This document shows positions 10,411 through 22,402 of a stretch of 64,000 nucleotides of DNA, one piece after another. Under the pieces are notes generated by a model that was not told the DNA's origin, did no database searches, and worked only from the letters and a program-made list of their open reading frames with translations. Numbering within the stretch: the stretch's first letter is position 1; the number at the start of each line of letters is the position of its first letter. Source of the DNA: Sordariomycetes sp. S80-01Y (taxonomy: Eukaryota > Ascomycota > Sordariomycetes); the NCBI GenBank assembly GCA_037042185.1, contig JAXQJY010000032.1:1674001-1738000 (forward strand), written 5' to 3'. A program made the translations under genes and the position numbers.

Positions 10411-10923
10411 CTAATTACAAGTGCTTTTCATTGTTTTGAACAAGGGTCGCCGGCTCAATTCAGTTGGAATCTGTTGAGATGAGTGGATTCCTGAGAAACC
10501 AGGTGTTTTCACGTGAGAGAAGGTGCTGGAACTGAACGTCAGGGTGCCGCCTATAAACGTCACTGTCGTGAACTCCCCCACCTTCTTGGCGACCAGGCGT
10601 GACACAACCTGAACTTTCTCCCACAGGCACTGCTCACTCAGGACAACAGTACCAGCAATTGCCTGCATCAACTGCTCGCAATTGGCAGCCAGACCATTCA
10701 ACACCGGCCTGCCCTCCTCCTTGATCCACTCGCTGCCACTCTGCCGAGCCCTACGTTGCCCGTGGCCCGCGCCAGTGCCCGCGCTCGCCGGCCCTTGAAG
10801 TTCTAGTCCTCTGTGCCGACCGAGCGGAGACTCCAGCAGCTGCTACGGTGTCCCGGCCTGCAGCTCGATCCGATCGCCCTCAACAAACGCCCAGTACTTA
10901 AGGTGGAGGTCCCAATGAAGCAT
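10411..10923 (-). pseudogene. Possible gene or gene relic: 171-codon frame with one internal TAG
   Basis: From ATG at 10921-10923 the minus strand reads as one frame to TAG at 10411-10413. It is interrupted only by TAG at 10843-10845 (codon 27). Codon use on both sides looks like that of real genes here. The text is protein-like: WDLHLKYWAFVEGDRIELQ before the stop, and SEWIKEEGRPVLNGLAANC and VGEFTTVTFIGGTLTF after it. No family is recognised and no signal peptide is seen. A GT-AG pair would remove the stop in frame, but the intron would be only 36 nt, shorter than any other in the window. It could be a decayed gene, a gene with an unusual intron, or a chance frame. It would share a 117 bp divergent spacer with CHO2. 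Confidence 0.3.
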
Positions 10924-11040
10924 CCCGGCTGCGCCTGAGCCTTTATTCCTCAACTTCTCCCACCTCTCCCGATTTCATCCTTGCTCGGACTCAACCACCG
11001 TCCCGCCCACCAGACTCGCTGAACCTCAGTGTTTCTCAAC

Positions 11041-14000
11041 ATGGCCACAGCTGCCGGAAAGGAGGCCCCTGAGGCGGCCGAGCTCCGGCAGAGGATCCCT
11101 CACGGAGCCCCGACCGGGGACACCCCCGAGGAGCACCAGGCCGGCGCCGCCGCATCGGTTGGAGATACGGAGCGCCCGCCGCCCACCTCCGAAAAGGGGC
11201 AGAAGACCTACGGCCGCACCCCCGATGGCACAGGTAAGTCTCCTAGCGTCCCGAACATCTTTCTCCATCCCAGTGTAGTGTGTCGTGGTTGGCTCACCTA
11301 GCGACAGTCTTCGTGGTTCCCACTACTCATGATATGGTCTCACAACTACTGGACCCTCGCCAGCCCAAGAACGTATCAGACATCATTGTCCTAGCCATTC
11401 TGGGTCTTCACATCCTTGCTGCCTACTTACTGCCGGCACATTTGAAACGACCAGTTTTTGCCCTGACCTTTGGGGTCTGGAGAGCCGCCTACAATGGCGG
11501 CATCGGTATCCTCCTGCACAACCAGTCTCACCACCGACGCATGATCACCTGGGCTCGCAACTGGAAGCTCTTTGAGAATCCCAAGACTGGAAACAACCCA
11601 CGGCCATGGCTCTACAAGCTCCTCAAGACCGAGTTCGAGACTAAGATTCCCGAGGACTACAAGTTTGAGGAAGCTCCTCTCGAGTACAACACTTGGCTAG
11701 CTTTCCGCCGAGTGGTCGACCTCATCCTCATGTGCGACTTCGTCTCCTACTGCCTCTTCGCCATCATCTGTGGTCACACTCCTGCCGGAGAGGGAATTCT
11801 CATGGGCATCGGCCGCTGGACCTTCGGCATCGCCTTGGTAGGGTTCAATCTTTGGGTGAAGCTCGATGCGCATAGAGTCGTGAAAGACTTTGCTTGGTAC
11901 TGGGGTGATTTCTTCTATCTCATCGACCAGGACTTGACCTTTGATGGTGTCTTTGAGATGGCCCCACATCCCATGTACAGTATCGGGTATGCTGGCTACT
12001 ACGGCATCTCCATGATGGCGGCTAGCTATGAGGTGCTCTTCGTGTCGATCGTCGCTCACCTTGCTCAATTCGCGTTCCTGGTGACAGTTGAAAACCCTCA
12101 TATCGACCGAATCTACAATCCCCCAGCTCCTCGCAGAAAGAGCGAGGCTGCTCGAACGCAGAGTGAAAGCTCCGTGGTGCTAGACATGCCTTCCGACCAA
12201 GTCTCCCCCAGTCCCATTCAAAAGGACAGCCCGGCTCCGGTTCATGACATGGTTGGTTTGAACAACATCGACCTATTCAGGCTGTCTGACCTCATGGTCA
12301 TCATGCTACCTGCCTACGTAGCCGTCCTCACTCTCGCTGTGCCGACTACGCCCTTCTGGCAGACCCTGTTCGTGATCCACGCCCTAGCCTGGCGTGTTTG
12401 GTACCATCTGGGGCTGGGCCTCATCCTTGACCAGCAGTCTAAGAACAAAATGTGGACTCGTCACTTCGTCAAGTTCGGTGAAAGCAAAGATGAGGCATGG
12501 CGCCAGTGGAAGGCCCTCCATCATATCAGCATGATCATGGCCAATGCTTCATTCATTGCTGCATGTTTCAAGATGTACAACTGGCCCGAAGACTGGAGCT
12601 ACGGCGGTGCGCTCCTCAAGCACGTCCTTGGTGGAGGCCTGGTGGCCCTGCAATTGTGGACGGCCTTCAGCGTCTATGATTCCCTTGGAGAGTTTGGCTG
12701 GTTCTGCGGTGATTTCTTTTATGATCATCAAGCAAAGCTAAACTACACTTCCATCTATCGTTTTGTGAACAATCCGGAGAGGGTATTCGGCATCGCTGGT
12801 GTTTGGGGTGCCGCGCTTATCACCTGGAGCAGGGCTATCTTCCTGATGGCCTTGACCACACAACTCCTCACCCTCTACTTTATCGCCTACATTGAGCGCC
12901 CGCACATGCAGAAGATTTACGGCAGGGCTTTGCGGAGAGAAGCCGGCTTGACCAAATTCATCAAGAAATCCCTACCTGAGCCTGTCAAGACCTTCTCACA
13001 GAGTGTGGATAGCTTCCTCGATGACACGACGCACTTTGTCGAGGACTTCCTCGAGGGCGCTCGACCCAAGTTTGCCTCCGGTATGAAAACTATTGTGCGC
13101 GATACGACATCCTTCTTCAATGTTGCGCCCGCCAGGTTGACCATCACACGGATCTCCCCAGATCTGGCGGGCCTAAACCCCAAGCACTATGTTCTATCTG
13201 TAGACGGTACCCCGTCCGTCTATTCGAGTGTAAGAGAGCGAGCAACCGGCAAAGAGAGCCTCACCGGCCGATTCCACAAGGAAGTCAAGACAAGGGTTTA
13301 CGAGTACGGCACCCCTCTCAAGGTGACCTGGCGCGCACCAGTCAAACACAGCAAGGGCGACTGGATCGGGCTTTACATGGTCACAGATAATCGATCGCGT
13401 GAGACCACTGAGGTGTCATCCCTCGGACGATGGAGTCCTACCAACCCTGGTGTTTATGACGCCCTCACGGCAGACAGTAGCATCACCATCCAAGAACATA
13501 AGGTTCCCACTAATGACGGCTCCGACATCGACATGGTTTCCGGCGAGGTGGTTTTCTCGGGCGACAAACTCTGGTGGACACAAGGTGTCTTTGAGTTCCG
13601 CTACCACCATGACGGCAAGCACACAGTCATGTCCATTTCCGAGCCCTTCGAGATCCGCATTGGCAAGTTCACAGACGAGGATATCGACGTTGACGTCGAC
13701 GCGCAGGGAACGTACGAGCACGCCGTCGAGCAAGCCATCCTCCCAGTGGTGCAGAACTGTCTGGACCGTGACCCCGACATTGCGCCTAGCAGCGTTGATG
13801 AGCCTTTCGGGAGTCATGTTGAGAGGGATAACAAGTACTCCAAAAGGGTTGTCTATGCAATTCGAGAGATGTTTGGCATCGAGTTTGCGCCAGCTGTGGT
13901 GCTTGCAGATGGAAATGTGAAGAAATTGGCTTGGAGAATTTGCAATGCGAAGCAAGTCTTGGTAAGTCGACCCAAGGTATGGAAAGCCCCATGGCAAATC

Positions 14001-14067
14001 TGACTCGAAATAGGCACCCTACAGCATGTCCACATCGAGAGGCACCACAACACCTGTCAGATCGTGA
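11041..14067 (+). CDS. CHO2: Phosphatidylethanolamine N-methyltransferase (class I, PEM1/CHO2)
   Basis: Three exons, 11041-11233, 11308-13961 and 14014-14067, give 966 aa, the usual size for filamentous fungi. The enzyme carries out the first S-adenosylmethionine-dependent methylation of phosphatidylethanolamine to monomethyl-PE in the ER, on the route to phosphatidylcholine. After a disordered, Glu/Pro-rich N-terminus come two methyltransferase/membrane repeats. The first runs from about residue 90 to 350, with FGVWRAAYNGGIGILLHNQS and the lipid-methyltransferase signature FEMAPHPMYSIGYAGYYG. The second has the parallel FVIHALAWRVWYHLGLG and FRFVNNPERVFG-like positions. The C-terminal third is a soluble region found only in CHO2 proteins. 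Introns have GTAAGT donors (74 and 52 nt). The last exon adds only 17 residues and the stop. The pyrimidine-rich leader at 10930-11000 fits its 5' UTR. Confidence 0.93.
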
Positions 14068-15183
14068 GCTCAGCCTGAACGGCCTGCGAGGATGGCCGTG
14101 GCTTTGGGGAGGGCAACGTTGATGACTTAACAACTGATATGACGAAGAAGATGAAAATGATGGAGCGAACGAGCGAGCATAGAGGAGTTGGGATTTTGAT
14201 GTTGTTGCCATAATGTTTGCACCGGGAATACTTAGCGCCACAGGCGGTAAAATATAGAAAAGGGCTGTATGCGTACTTTGGTAGGCCATGAGATATCAAA
14301 TTGACAGTATCAAAAAGGGGCGGTCTTCCGCATAGCGCCTACTTCTGGACAGGAGTACTGATTACATCGCATAGAAAGGGCATCCAGAGAACATTGGCGG
14401 CTGCCTGATCTAAGCCACAGCCCAAGAACCTGAGACTCCGCCGCCCGCTTGCACCTATTTTCTGGCCTCTTTGTCGTGTAAGTGACGTTCGTCACGAGCC
14501 GCGCCCTCGTCCACGGCGGCCACTCCGCGATGGCCTCAACGGCTCGGAGAATAAACACAGCCCTCTCAACTTGATCCTTGAGGATCCCTTGAAGAGCATG
14601 GCGAAGCAGAAAGCTTAGTTGAGAAAAGCTCACCTGCATGCAAGAAACCCTCCCCACGGGGTCCCTGTCCCGCACCACCAGCTCATCCCAACCCCGGAGC
14701 CGAGGGGCAGCCGGTTGCGACGCTGCCACATCAGGGTCGCATAGCCAAGATCTCGCCTCCATCGACGCCCTGTCACCCGCTCGAGTCGGACCAAAGCTTC
14801 TCTTCGTCAAGATGTTTTGGATCGGCCGTTTCTGTCCCCCCGCACGGGCGGTGCTGGCGGCCCGCGCATACAGGGGTCCCGGATCGGTAGTTGCGGACGA
14901 TGCTCTCCGCGGGGCTAAAACCAATTCGAAGAAGTCCCGGTTTCGGCACCTCGTTAGGGACGGATCTTTCCTTTGTGATGATGCTACGTTGTTTGAGGGC
15001 GGTTAAAACCTCTAGGGATGTTTCATCTAGAATGGAGTTGTGGCTCCGTCGTCCATGTCCCGAACGGCAGTGAATGGGACGATCTTGGGGGGCGCTTAAA
15101 ACAACGCAAAGCCCCCAGCTTTGAAGCATCGCAGCCAAGGTCATCCTCTCGCAGTCCGAGCAAGTATCCACCCCGTCGCCACC
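14068..15183. other. Spacer of about 1.1 kb, no convincing gene
   Basis: A 204-codon minus-strand frame (14310-14924) spans most of it but has no family motif and does not start at a convincing ATG. Its segment around 14470-14590 reads protein-like (EAIAEWPPWTRARLV), so a small gene is not excluded. The last ~100 bp should hold the lactonase promoter. Confidence 0.45.
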
Positions 15184-16461
15184 ATGCTGTCCAAGACTGC
15201 TTCTTCGCTGCTCATGCTGGGTGGTCAGGCCTCAGCTACGTACCTCTACGTCGCTTCCTACACTGGCATTGTTACCACTCTCAACCTCACTGAATCGACT
15301 TTGGAGGAAGTTGCTACGAGCAGTGAATGCGGTAGCAGCCCATCTTGGCTCACCCTGAGAGACGATGGAACGCTGTACTGCAATGACGAGGGCTTCGCAA
15401 CTTGGCCGATAGGTCATGTCGTCTCCTTTTCGACCAATGAAGATGGCTCTCTGGAGTTCCTCGACAGCGAAGAGACATTCGTTGGAGGTGTGAGCTCGCT
15501 GCTGTACGGTGAGGAGGACAATGGTCTCGCGGTGGCCTATTAGTAAGTCAATTCAGCAGTCAAGGAGTCATCGCAGAAAAACTGACCGTCGGCAAGCGCG
15601 GGCTCGGCCTTCACAACCTGGGACACCACGGATCCCGCTGCCCTCTCTCTTATCACTGAGGAAGCATTCGAGCTCTCTGAGCCCGGCACCGATCCAGACC
15701 GTCAAGAAGCTGCCCATCCTCACCAAGTCCTCTCGGATCCAACTGGCTCATTCATCCTCATCCCTGATCTGGGCGCCGACATCGTCCGCATCTACTCCAT
15801 CGGAGATGGTCTTTCCACCACTGAGATCACGCCTCTGAGCGTCACTCCCGGTAGCGGGCCTCGTCACGCCGCGTTTGCGGTGCATGGCGAGACAACGTAC
15901 TTTTACCTCGTCAACGAGCTCGCCAACACCCTGTTTGGGTACAGGGTGAGCTACGGTAACGGTACCATCAGCTTTGAGCAGTTCCATGAGAGCAGCACGC
16001 ATGGAGAGGGTGTCGAGGTTCCGGAGGAGGCTTCTGCCGCGGAGATTATTGTTTCTGTAAGCACACCCATGCCTTCACAAAAGATCAGAAGGCCAGCACT
16101 AACTATTTGGCAGAACGACCAGAACTTCCTCATCGTCTCCTCGCGCAACGAGAACGCCTTCGAGATCCCCAACTTCGACCCCAACAATGGCACTTCCATC
16201 GTCTCGGACACCCTGATCAACTTCTCTATCGACGCGTCCACCGGAGCTCTGACAGCGATCCAGGAGGTGCCCGCTGGTGGCAGGTTCCCGCGTCAGTTCA
16301 GCATGAACGCGGACAACACGCTCCTGGCGGTCGGCCTGCAGAGCGATGGGATGGTGGCTGTCATCGAGCGGGATGCGCAAAGCGGCGAGTTGGGAGAGTT
16401 TGTTGCGTCTGCTCCGGTTGAAGGAGAGGTTACCTGTGTGATCTTTAACGAACAGATCTAG
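15184..16461 (+). CDS. Secreted lactonase-like seven-bladed beta-propeller protein
   Basis: Three exons, 15184-15542, 15597-16056 and 16114-16461, give 388 aa. The introns (54 and 57 nt) have ACTGACC and CACTAAC branch sites. The product belongs to the 6-phosphogluconolactonase/muconate-cycloisomerase-like propeller family. Visible marks are YLYVASYTGIVTTLNL at blade 1, PHQVLSDPTGSFILIPDLGAD, PGSGPRHAAF, and FPRQFSMNADNTLLAVGLQSDG near the C-terminus. Unlike the cytosolic bacterial enzyme it starts with a hydrophobic segment (MLSKTASSLLMLGGQASA) that looks like a signal peptide, so an extracellular or cell-wall location is likely. Family members open sugar or aromatic lactones; the substrate here is unknown. 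Several NxT/S sites fit secretion. The ATG at 15184 has the context CACC ATG. Confidence 0.85.
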
Positions 16462-19400
16462 CTGGAGAAATATAGACGTAGATGCGAATTTAGACGTTAC
16501 AGTATTACTAGCTTCTCGAGATCGTCTATAGTTGAACTGCCCCTTTTTAGAGCCTCATGATGTGGCCGAGCGGTTTGGTGACAAGATTCAAGGCAATGAT
16601 GAAGCACGGGTAAGAAACAGACTTCTCGCTCCAACATCGACGGTGCTCGCAAACCAAGGATTTCAGCGCTTTGGTATGGAGTAATGGAATAAAAGTCGAC
16701 AGTGGGTGTGGCTAAACGACGACCAACGCCGGAGGAGGTCGTCGAACGCGCAACGCCGAGATACGGATACACTGCAGGAGCTAGACTATTGAAATCTTGC
16801 GATGACTGCATCGCAGAATGGGTCCTGGCCGCCCGTCTTCCCGCAGGCAAGTCCGCAGGCAAGCTCGGCTTTGAAGTGACGACGAAACCCGACGCATGAC
16901 CCGGCGGCCGCCGCCGAGAAGTAACACTAAGACGGGGCTATAATCACTTCATATATCGTGCTCGGCCTCGCTTTTGAAGACCGAGCTTGGCGATCTCATT
17001 GGCTCTTGGCCTGCCATCTGTGCTGCAGCCCCCATGATCACCACAGACTGGATGCGGACGCGAAGCACATCCGATAGATGAGGTGTTGCAGGGCGGCCTT
17101 CTCACGGTCCTATAGCAGAGTTACACCGGTACCCAAAAGGCTACTTCGTACGTGTGGGAAGTCTGAAAGCACAGCCCACCCGAAGGAGCCAGGCATCTGG
17201 TGTGCTAGTTAATATCGAGCTGCCGCGTCCTGCCACGCCGCTGGGCCCATAGCTCACTCTAGCCATCCTACCAAGTGGTCTCGAACAGGACCCCAATAGA
17301 TGGTGACGAAATTGGCGTCTCTGCTGGCCAGCACCCAATATTGACGAGTGTCGTTCTTGGCTCGCGACCCGGTGAGGCTCGGTCTGCTGACACGGGCCAA
17401 TTCATCACAAGCCGCGCGCCTCCTCTGCTAGCTCTGGCGATGGCCGAATCAGCTCGCAGTGGGATTCGGTCCTTTGCTTCTGCCCCACGGGCGAGAGGTC
17501 CAAGGGCGGCAATGTCGCGTTCGTCGACGGACGGGGGCTGGCTTCGTCGCAAAGAATGGCTCAACCCTCCCACGGCTCTGCCGCGTCGTGAGGGACCCCG
17601 ACATGGGGGGGGCCAGAGGTTCGTTTCGCGCTCCAATTTCGATTGCCCGTGCATTAGCTCGTGGTCTGATCCATTTCAGCCTAATCTGTGCCGGCGCTGT
17701 GCGGTTGATCTTCCGGGGTAAATGCTCTCGGGGTAAAGGAAATTTCTCATACGTGCGAGCTCGCGACAGCTGAGACATTGCAGTGAGATTCCCAGCTCGA
17801 ATGGGTTTCGAACGTCGGTATTGTATCCTGACCTGGGTTGAGTTACTTGTTCGATTAGGTGGCTCTTCTGAAGACTTGGCTGCAGCTGACCAGAAGTGTT
17901 CCATGGTGGCCCGGTTGGTACAACGACCTACCTTGGCTCCCACCAAAGTATGCCTCCTGAAACCAGGCCTGATGACCAGTTTACTTTCTACTATGCAAAT
18001 ATAAGGATAATATGAGCGATTGCCTAAATTAAGGTCGTAGGACAATGCTGTGGTAAGAAGTGATCATACGTCGACTGTAATGTGAACATCAAACGGGGTT
18101 GATCTTGAGACATCTACAGTCTAAGATTGGCATTTTCTGATCCATGAACAGTTTGGATAAGAGATTACCATCGGAAAGACTGTAAAATTCCCCAATCAAT
18201 TTCGAGCGAGACCACATCTTGCGTTCACTAACAAATACACTTCCCCTGAGCACCTCATCAGTGGGAATACGACCCTGAGAGCAGCAGTCTTTACAGAGGG
18301 CTATGTTCCAGATTCGCCTCGCCCACTCCTCTATTAATCGAAGTGATATATGTAACAACGAAGACCATTCTCTCGATGTGGAACCCCTGGATATCCGGAA
18401 GCGTAGAGTGGCTCGTCGAGAACGTCTTGGCGGGCATCGATGCCACACTCCACTCACCGCGGCCACCAAAGTTGGGACGAGCACAGACCCTGCCGGTACA
18501 GTACCAGGGCTCGATGCGATCGTCAAGGCGAACCCCTGAATGGATTTGAGAGTTGGTTCATCGACGTCGCCAGTGAATCTGTTGGTGTTGGTCCGCTGTT
18601 AATCACACACCAACGAATTGCTCGCGAGGCTGAAGAACCCAGGAAAGTACAAGGAAATCGTACTCACGGTGGAAGAAAGAAAAGAATCCGATGAAGCGTG
18701 TGCTTTGGAATTCAGTGTCACCAAACGTCTTATTCGTAGAGGGTTGGGCAGAGTTTTGGCGATACGAGCAAGTCAAAGTCTTGTCGCCCGCCGAAACATT
18801 TATTGGCCTTGACGATAAACCACCTGCCATCGTCGCGAAGCCCTACCTCTAAGGCCTTATTGTCTTCTTCTCTTTCTACGGGTCTTCCTGGCGACAATAC
18901 GACGTAGGCACTTCCTCTGAGGTTACTCGCCCCCCGTCTGGCGACGCAAGGTTGTCAACGGCGGAGTTGACATTTCCAACGATGGCACCGACTGAGAAAA
19001 GGACCAGACATGGGCAAAAAGTCCCAGTAATTAGGCGAGCTTGACTTGAGTTTGCACCACGACGCCTTGACTGGAACTCGGCTATCGTCAGTTGGATTCG
19101 CGGGGCTGTCTCCTCGGACTTCGCTGCAAGGATTCAACCTGTTCGCTTGCCACGTAGGGCATCTACACCGAGGGTCCTCGCCAAGGCCTCGAATGTGGAC
19201 GGAACTGCAAAAAAGATCCTTCAGAAGCTTTGCTATGAGATTTCCAGTATTTCATTTTCGTCGTCGGTTTCCCTATGTCGAACCGCGGCGGGCGTCCAAG
19301 GCGCTGTGCCTCAGTCAAGTCAGAATCCACTGCAGCAAAGGGTTCAGCTCAGAGGTACTCCCGGAGAGTACTGTTTGTTCTAATCTTTAAGGGAGCATAA

Positions 19401-22400
19401 TCAGAAAGCTTTACGAGATTTGATCCTCTAAAGGGCATTTGACTCTCTGAGGCTACAATCCTAACAGCGAACACACATGTAGGATGTCTAGCCGCTCGTG
19501 GTTTTGTCGTGACGCCGTTGTTTAGAGTACCCTGACTTCTCACGATGCACCACGTTCTGTTACTGACGACCTCTAGGGACCATAAAGAACACTAGCTGCA
19601 ATTTCAACGGTGAAGTCGTAGGTGCACAAATCTTCTGGTACTTCAGGTGAGATATTTCCGGCCAGAGCCTCCGACGACAGCTAGAAGCGATAGCCCCATC
19701 AGGGCCGTGCTCAAGCTCACGATTCTTCCTTGACCCGCAACACACTTGAAGTTCCGTACAGTTGACCAGAGAGAAGCAGGCCTTCATAGCAGGGTCTAAA
19801 ATATCTCAACAGCAAGCAGTGACGCCCCGCGGGATGGCATTAGTCGGTGTGTCCAAGGGTTGTGCTTGATGAAACGGATCTCTGTTGCAGTGCCGGGATC
19901 AGTACCTGCATCCGAGGCGGAATCCACGACGAGCGGTGTTCGGCATTGTGATTTGAGGGGTTGGTGGTAAGCTGCGTTTGAGGAGTCCAATGCCGGTCAA
20001 CCAGCTAGTGCCGTTTGGAACAGGAGTCACAGAGTATTGAGTATTAGTCTAGTAGCGGAAACCCCAAACATTGGTCATTGGATGTGCGCATCTACAGTCG
20101 TGCTGGATAGCCCCCCACCAGGTATGTTGTGCCAGCGCCCGGTCGCCCCTGGTGAGTGTCTCAGTTGGTGCGACGGGATTCTCGATGTTACCGACTGCGT
20201 ATGTGATCTCGGCACTAACACAAGCTTCTCAGGTCATGCTTGGGTTTGGAGCTCGCCTGGCGGCGTCAGAATGAACGAGCCTCAAAGAGGATGGTGGACG
20301 TGTCGATCTGAAGTGGGGAGCGTCGGAGCACCCATAGATGCCCGTTGCTAGCTTGTCGCACGATACCTGGGTGTGAGTTCCGCGGTTCTGTGCCCTAGCG
20401 TCCATTCCACGAGAAGTTAAGCGTTGCGGTTTCAGGCACGGAGACCAGTCTGTTTCCTCAGCCGCCGACAGGGGGGTCCTCGAGCTGTTGAATCTGGCTG
20501 CTGAGCGGAATCATATCAATCCGCTTACCAGCACTACTTCCCTAGCTCGTAGCAGGGTACAGAAAAGCATGCGCCGATCCCAGCCTCGAAGATATTCAGA
20601 GCAAGGCAATTGCACAGAGCCAAGTTAGCCCAAGCCACAAGTCGGTGACTTACCGCACAAGTGATGGCGGCCGTCAGCCATGTGTTTCTCGTGGAAGGAT
20701 TGGGCCAAACACTATGGCGACCCCGGATCTGCAACCACCAGGTCCACACGGCCATCCAGTCCTGGCAGCCCGAGCAAGGCAAGTGACCAGATTGATTCGT
20801 GGATCCATGCAATGGATGCAGATGGTTCGAGGGGTGAGGAGGGGTAGGAGACTCAAAGAAGCTATAGTTACGAATAAGGGCACATGCTGGCGGGCTAGCT
20901 CTTGCTTTGATAGCCCGTGCAGCCGCAGGCAGACCAGGCAACGTGGCGATTAGGTTTGACGACTGGAGACGAGGTACCAGAGATTTTGCCGGGTGGGATT
21001 GGATTATGATGCCACTCGGCATGCTGAAGTCCTCGAGGCCGGTAGAATTAAACAGCTGCGTGGCTTGAACTAGTCCCGCTTGGAAGCCTAGGTTGGACGA
21101 ACAGAATGCCACAAGAGGATTTTCCACAGCGCGGTTAGTGTAGCTCGCATGATGGATACGTCCTGGTTAGCGCTGCAAGGAGACCGCTGAGCTAGGAACG
21201 AGCAGCCGTGTGAAGCCAGACCGGAGAGGAATGGGTGGAATATTTCGGAGTTTCTGCATTCTTCAACGCCCGTACACGCCGATTTGTACCGCCGGGCGTC
21301 GGGTTCATGACCAGGGCTGAGAAGTGAAATTACGCCTCCAGGGACTCGAATCCGGTCAGAATACGCGCTGTTGGCGGCAGGAGATGGTGAGTGGGAGCGC
21401 TCAACACAAGCCCGAGGGAGTGTCGCGCATGGGGTCGGCCGGGGTGCGTTATGGGGGTGCGGTGGTGGTGGTGATGGTGGAGGAAAATGTGCGAAGCGCG
21501 GAATGGGGAAGCAGAGGCGGACGATGCAGGCTGTCGGGCAGGGCAGCTGACAGATTAATCAACACCAGAGTGGGGGGAATCATCGTGCGCATCTGATGGG
21601 TCTTTCTGTCGCGGTGTTCGCAGCCGCTGGGGTGGAGCACCGCGCCTTCCATCTGTGCTTCCAGCAGCAGCGGCTCCATGGCAGCCCCATGGCAGCCCCG
21701 TGGCAGCCCCTCGAACCACTAAACTGACAGCTCTGTGGCGGTCGAGCCCGGGGTCCTGGCCCCACCCATGCCCGTCCGTGCGTGGTCACCCTCCCCCCGT
21801 CCTCACATTCTCCGCTCGGCGTCCCTCCTCCACCCTCCCCCATGAACCCGGCATGAAATCGCGACTGGACGTGAGGTGAGGTACCTACTCCGTAGCCTAG
21901 CCCTGGCCTGGCACTCTGGCACTGGACTGGTTGACTGAAGGTGCTGTGGCAGTGGTAGTGGCTCTGGCTCTGGCTCTGGCACTGGCACTGAGTGGCCTTC
22001 CTTGAATGAAGGGTCCCCTTGACCCGAGCCGAGCTTCGACCTCTGTTTCCTTCTCCGACCTTTATTCTCGCTCACCTCATCGTCCCATCACAATCAACCT
22101 TGGCTTGCTTCTACCGCTGTCGACCAAGCGAACGCCTCAGACATCATCCAGCAGTCACTACATCCGTGACAAGCCACCCACCCTGACCTCGATCTCGACC
22201 CGACCACATGCGCTCATCGGTAGTACCGCCCGTCCGCCTGTAATTGCCTGCAGATTCTTGCGTCTCAGCCGCCAGACGTGCGCAGCTGTCTGCTTTCCGT
22301 ACAACTGTAGTATAAGCCCGCGGCTTCACGCGCGCCATCTTTTGCTGGTGCAGTCTCTCCCGCCATACGCCAACGACTCAGATCCTTCTGAGGACTCAAA

Positions 22401-22402
22401 CC
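16462..22402. other. Gene-poor region of about 5.9 kb
   Basis: No complete gene can be supported here. Frames of 100-200 codons occur on both strands but overlap each other and lack motifs. The most coding-like text is near 18.1-18.8 kb, where short pieces appear in different frames and on both strands. Small tandem repeats occur at 21677-21709 and about 21960-21990. The final ~400 bp should be the promoter and leader of the transcription factor at 22403. There are no terminal repeats and no transposase-like or polymerase-like motif. Confidence 0.55.
21677..21709. repeat. 11-bp tandem repeat, three copies
   Basis: Three adjacent copies of CATGGCAGCCC; the third has CGTGG at its start. It lies about 700 bp upstream of the transcription factor gene. 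Confidence 0.8.

Noticed and set aside
14310-14924. 204-codon minus-strand frame between CHO2 and the lactonase
   Set aside because: It has no recognised motif, its N-terminal half is noise-like, and a GTGAGC/AG pair inside gives no better reading. It is kept only as a remark in the spacer entry.
16562-16575. TGGCCGAGCGGTTT, which looks like a tRNA-Ser/Leu A box
   Set aside because: No anticodon stem and no B box (GGTTCGANNCC) follow at a fitting distance.
20534-21127. 197-codon minus-strand frame
   Set aside because: It has no motif, uneven composition and a competing frame on the other strand, so it is probably chance.
21334-21360. GACTCGAATCC, which looks like a tRNA T loop on the minus strand
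   Set aside because: The flanks do not pair as a T stem, and no anticodon or D arm lies upstream on that strand.
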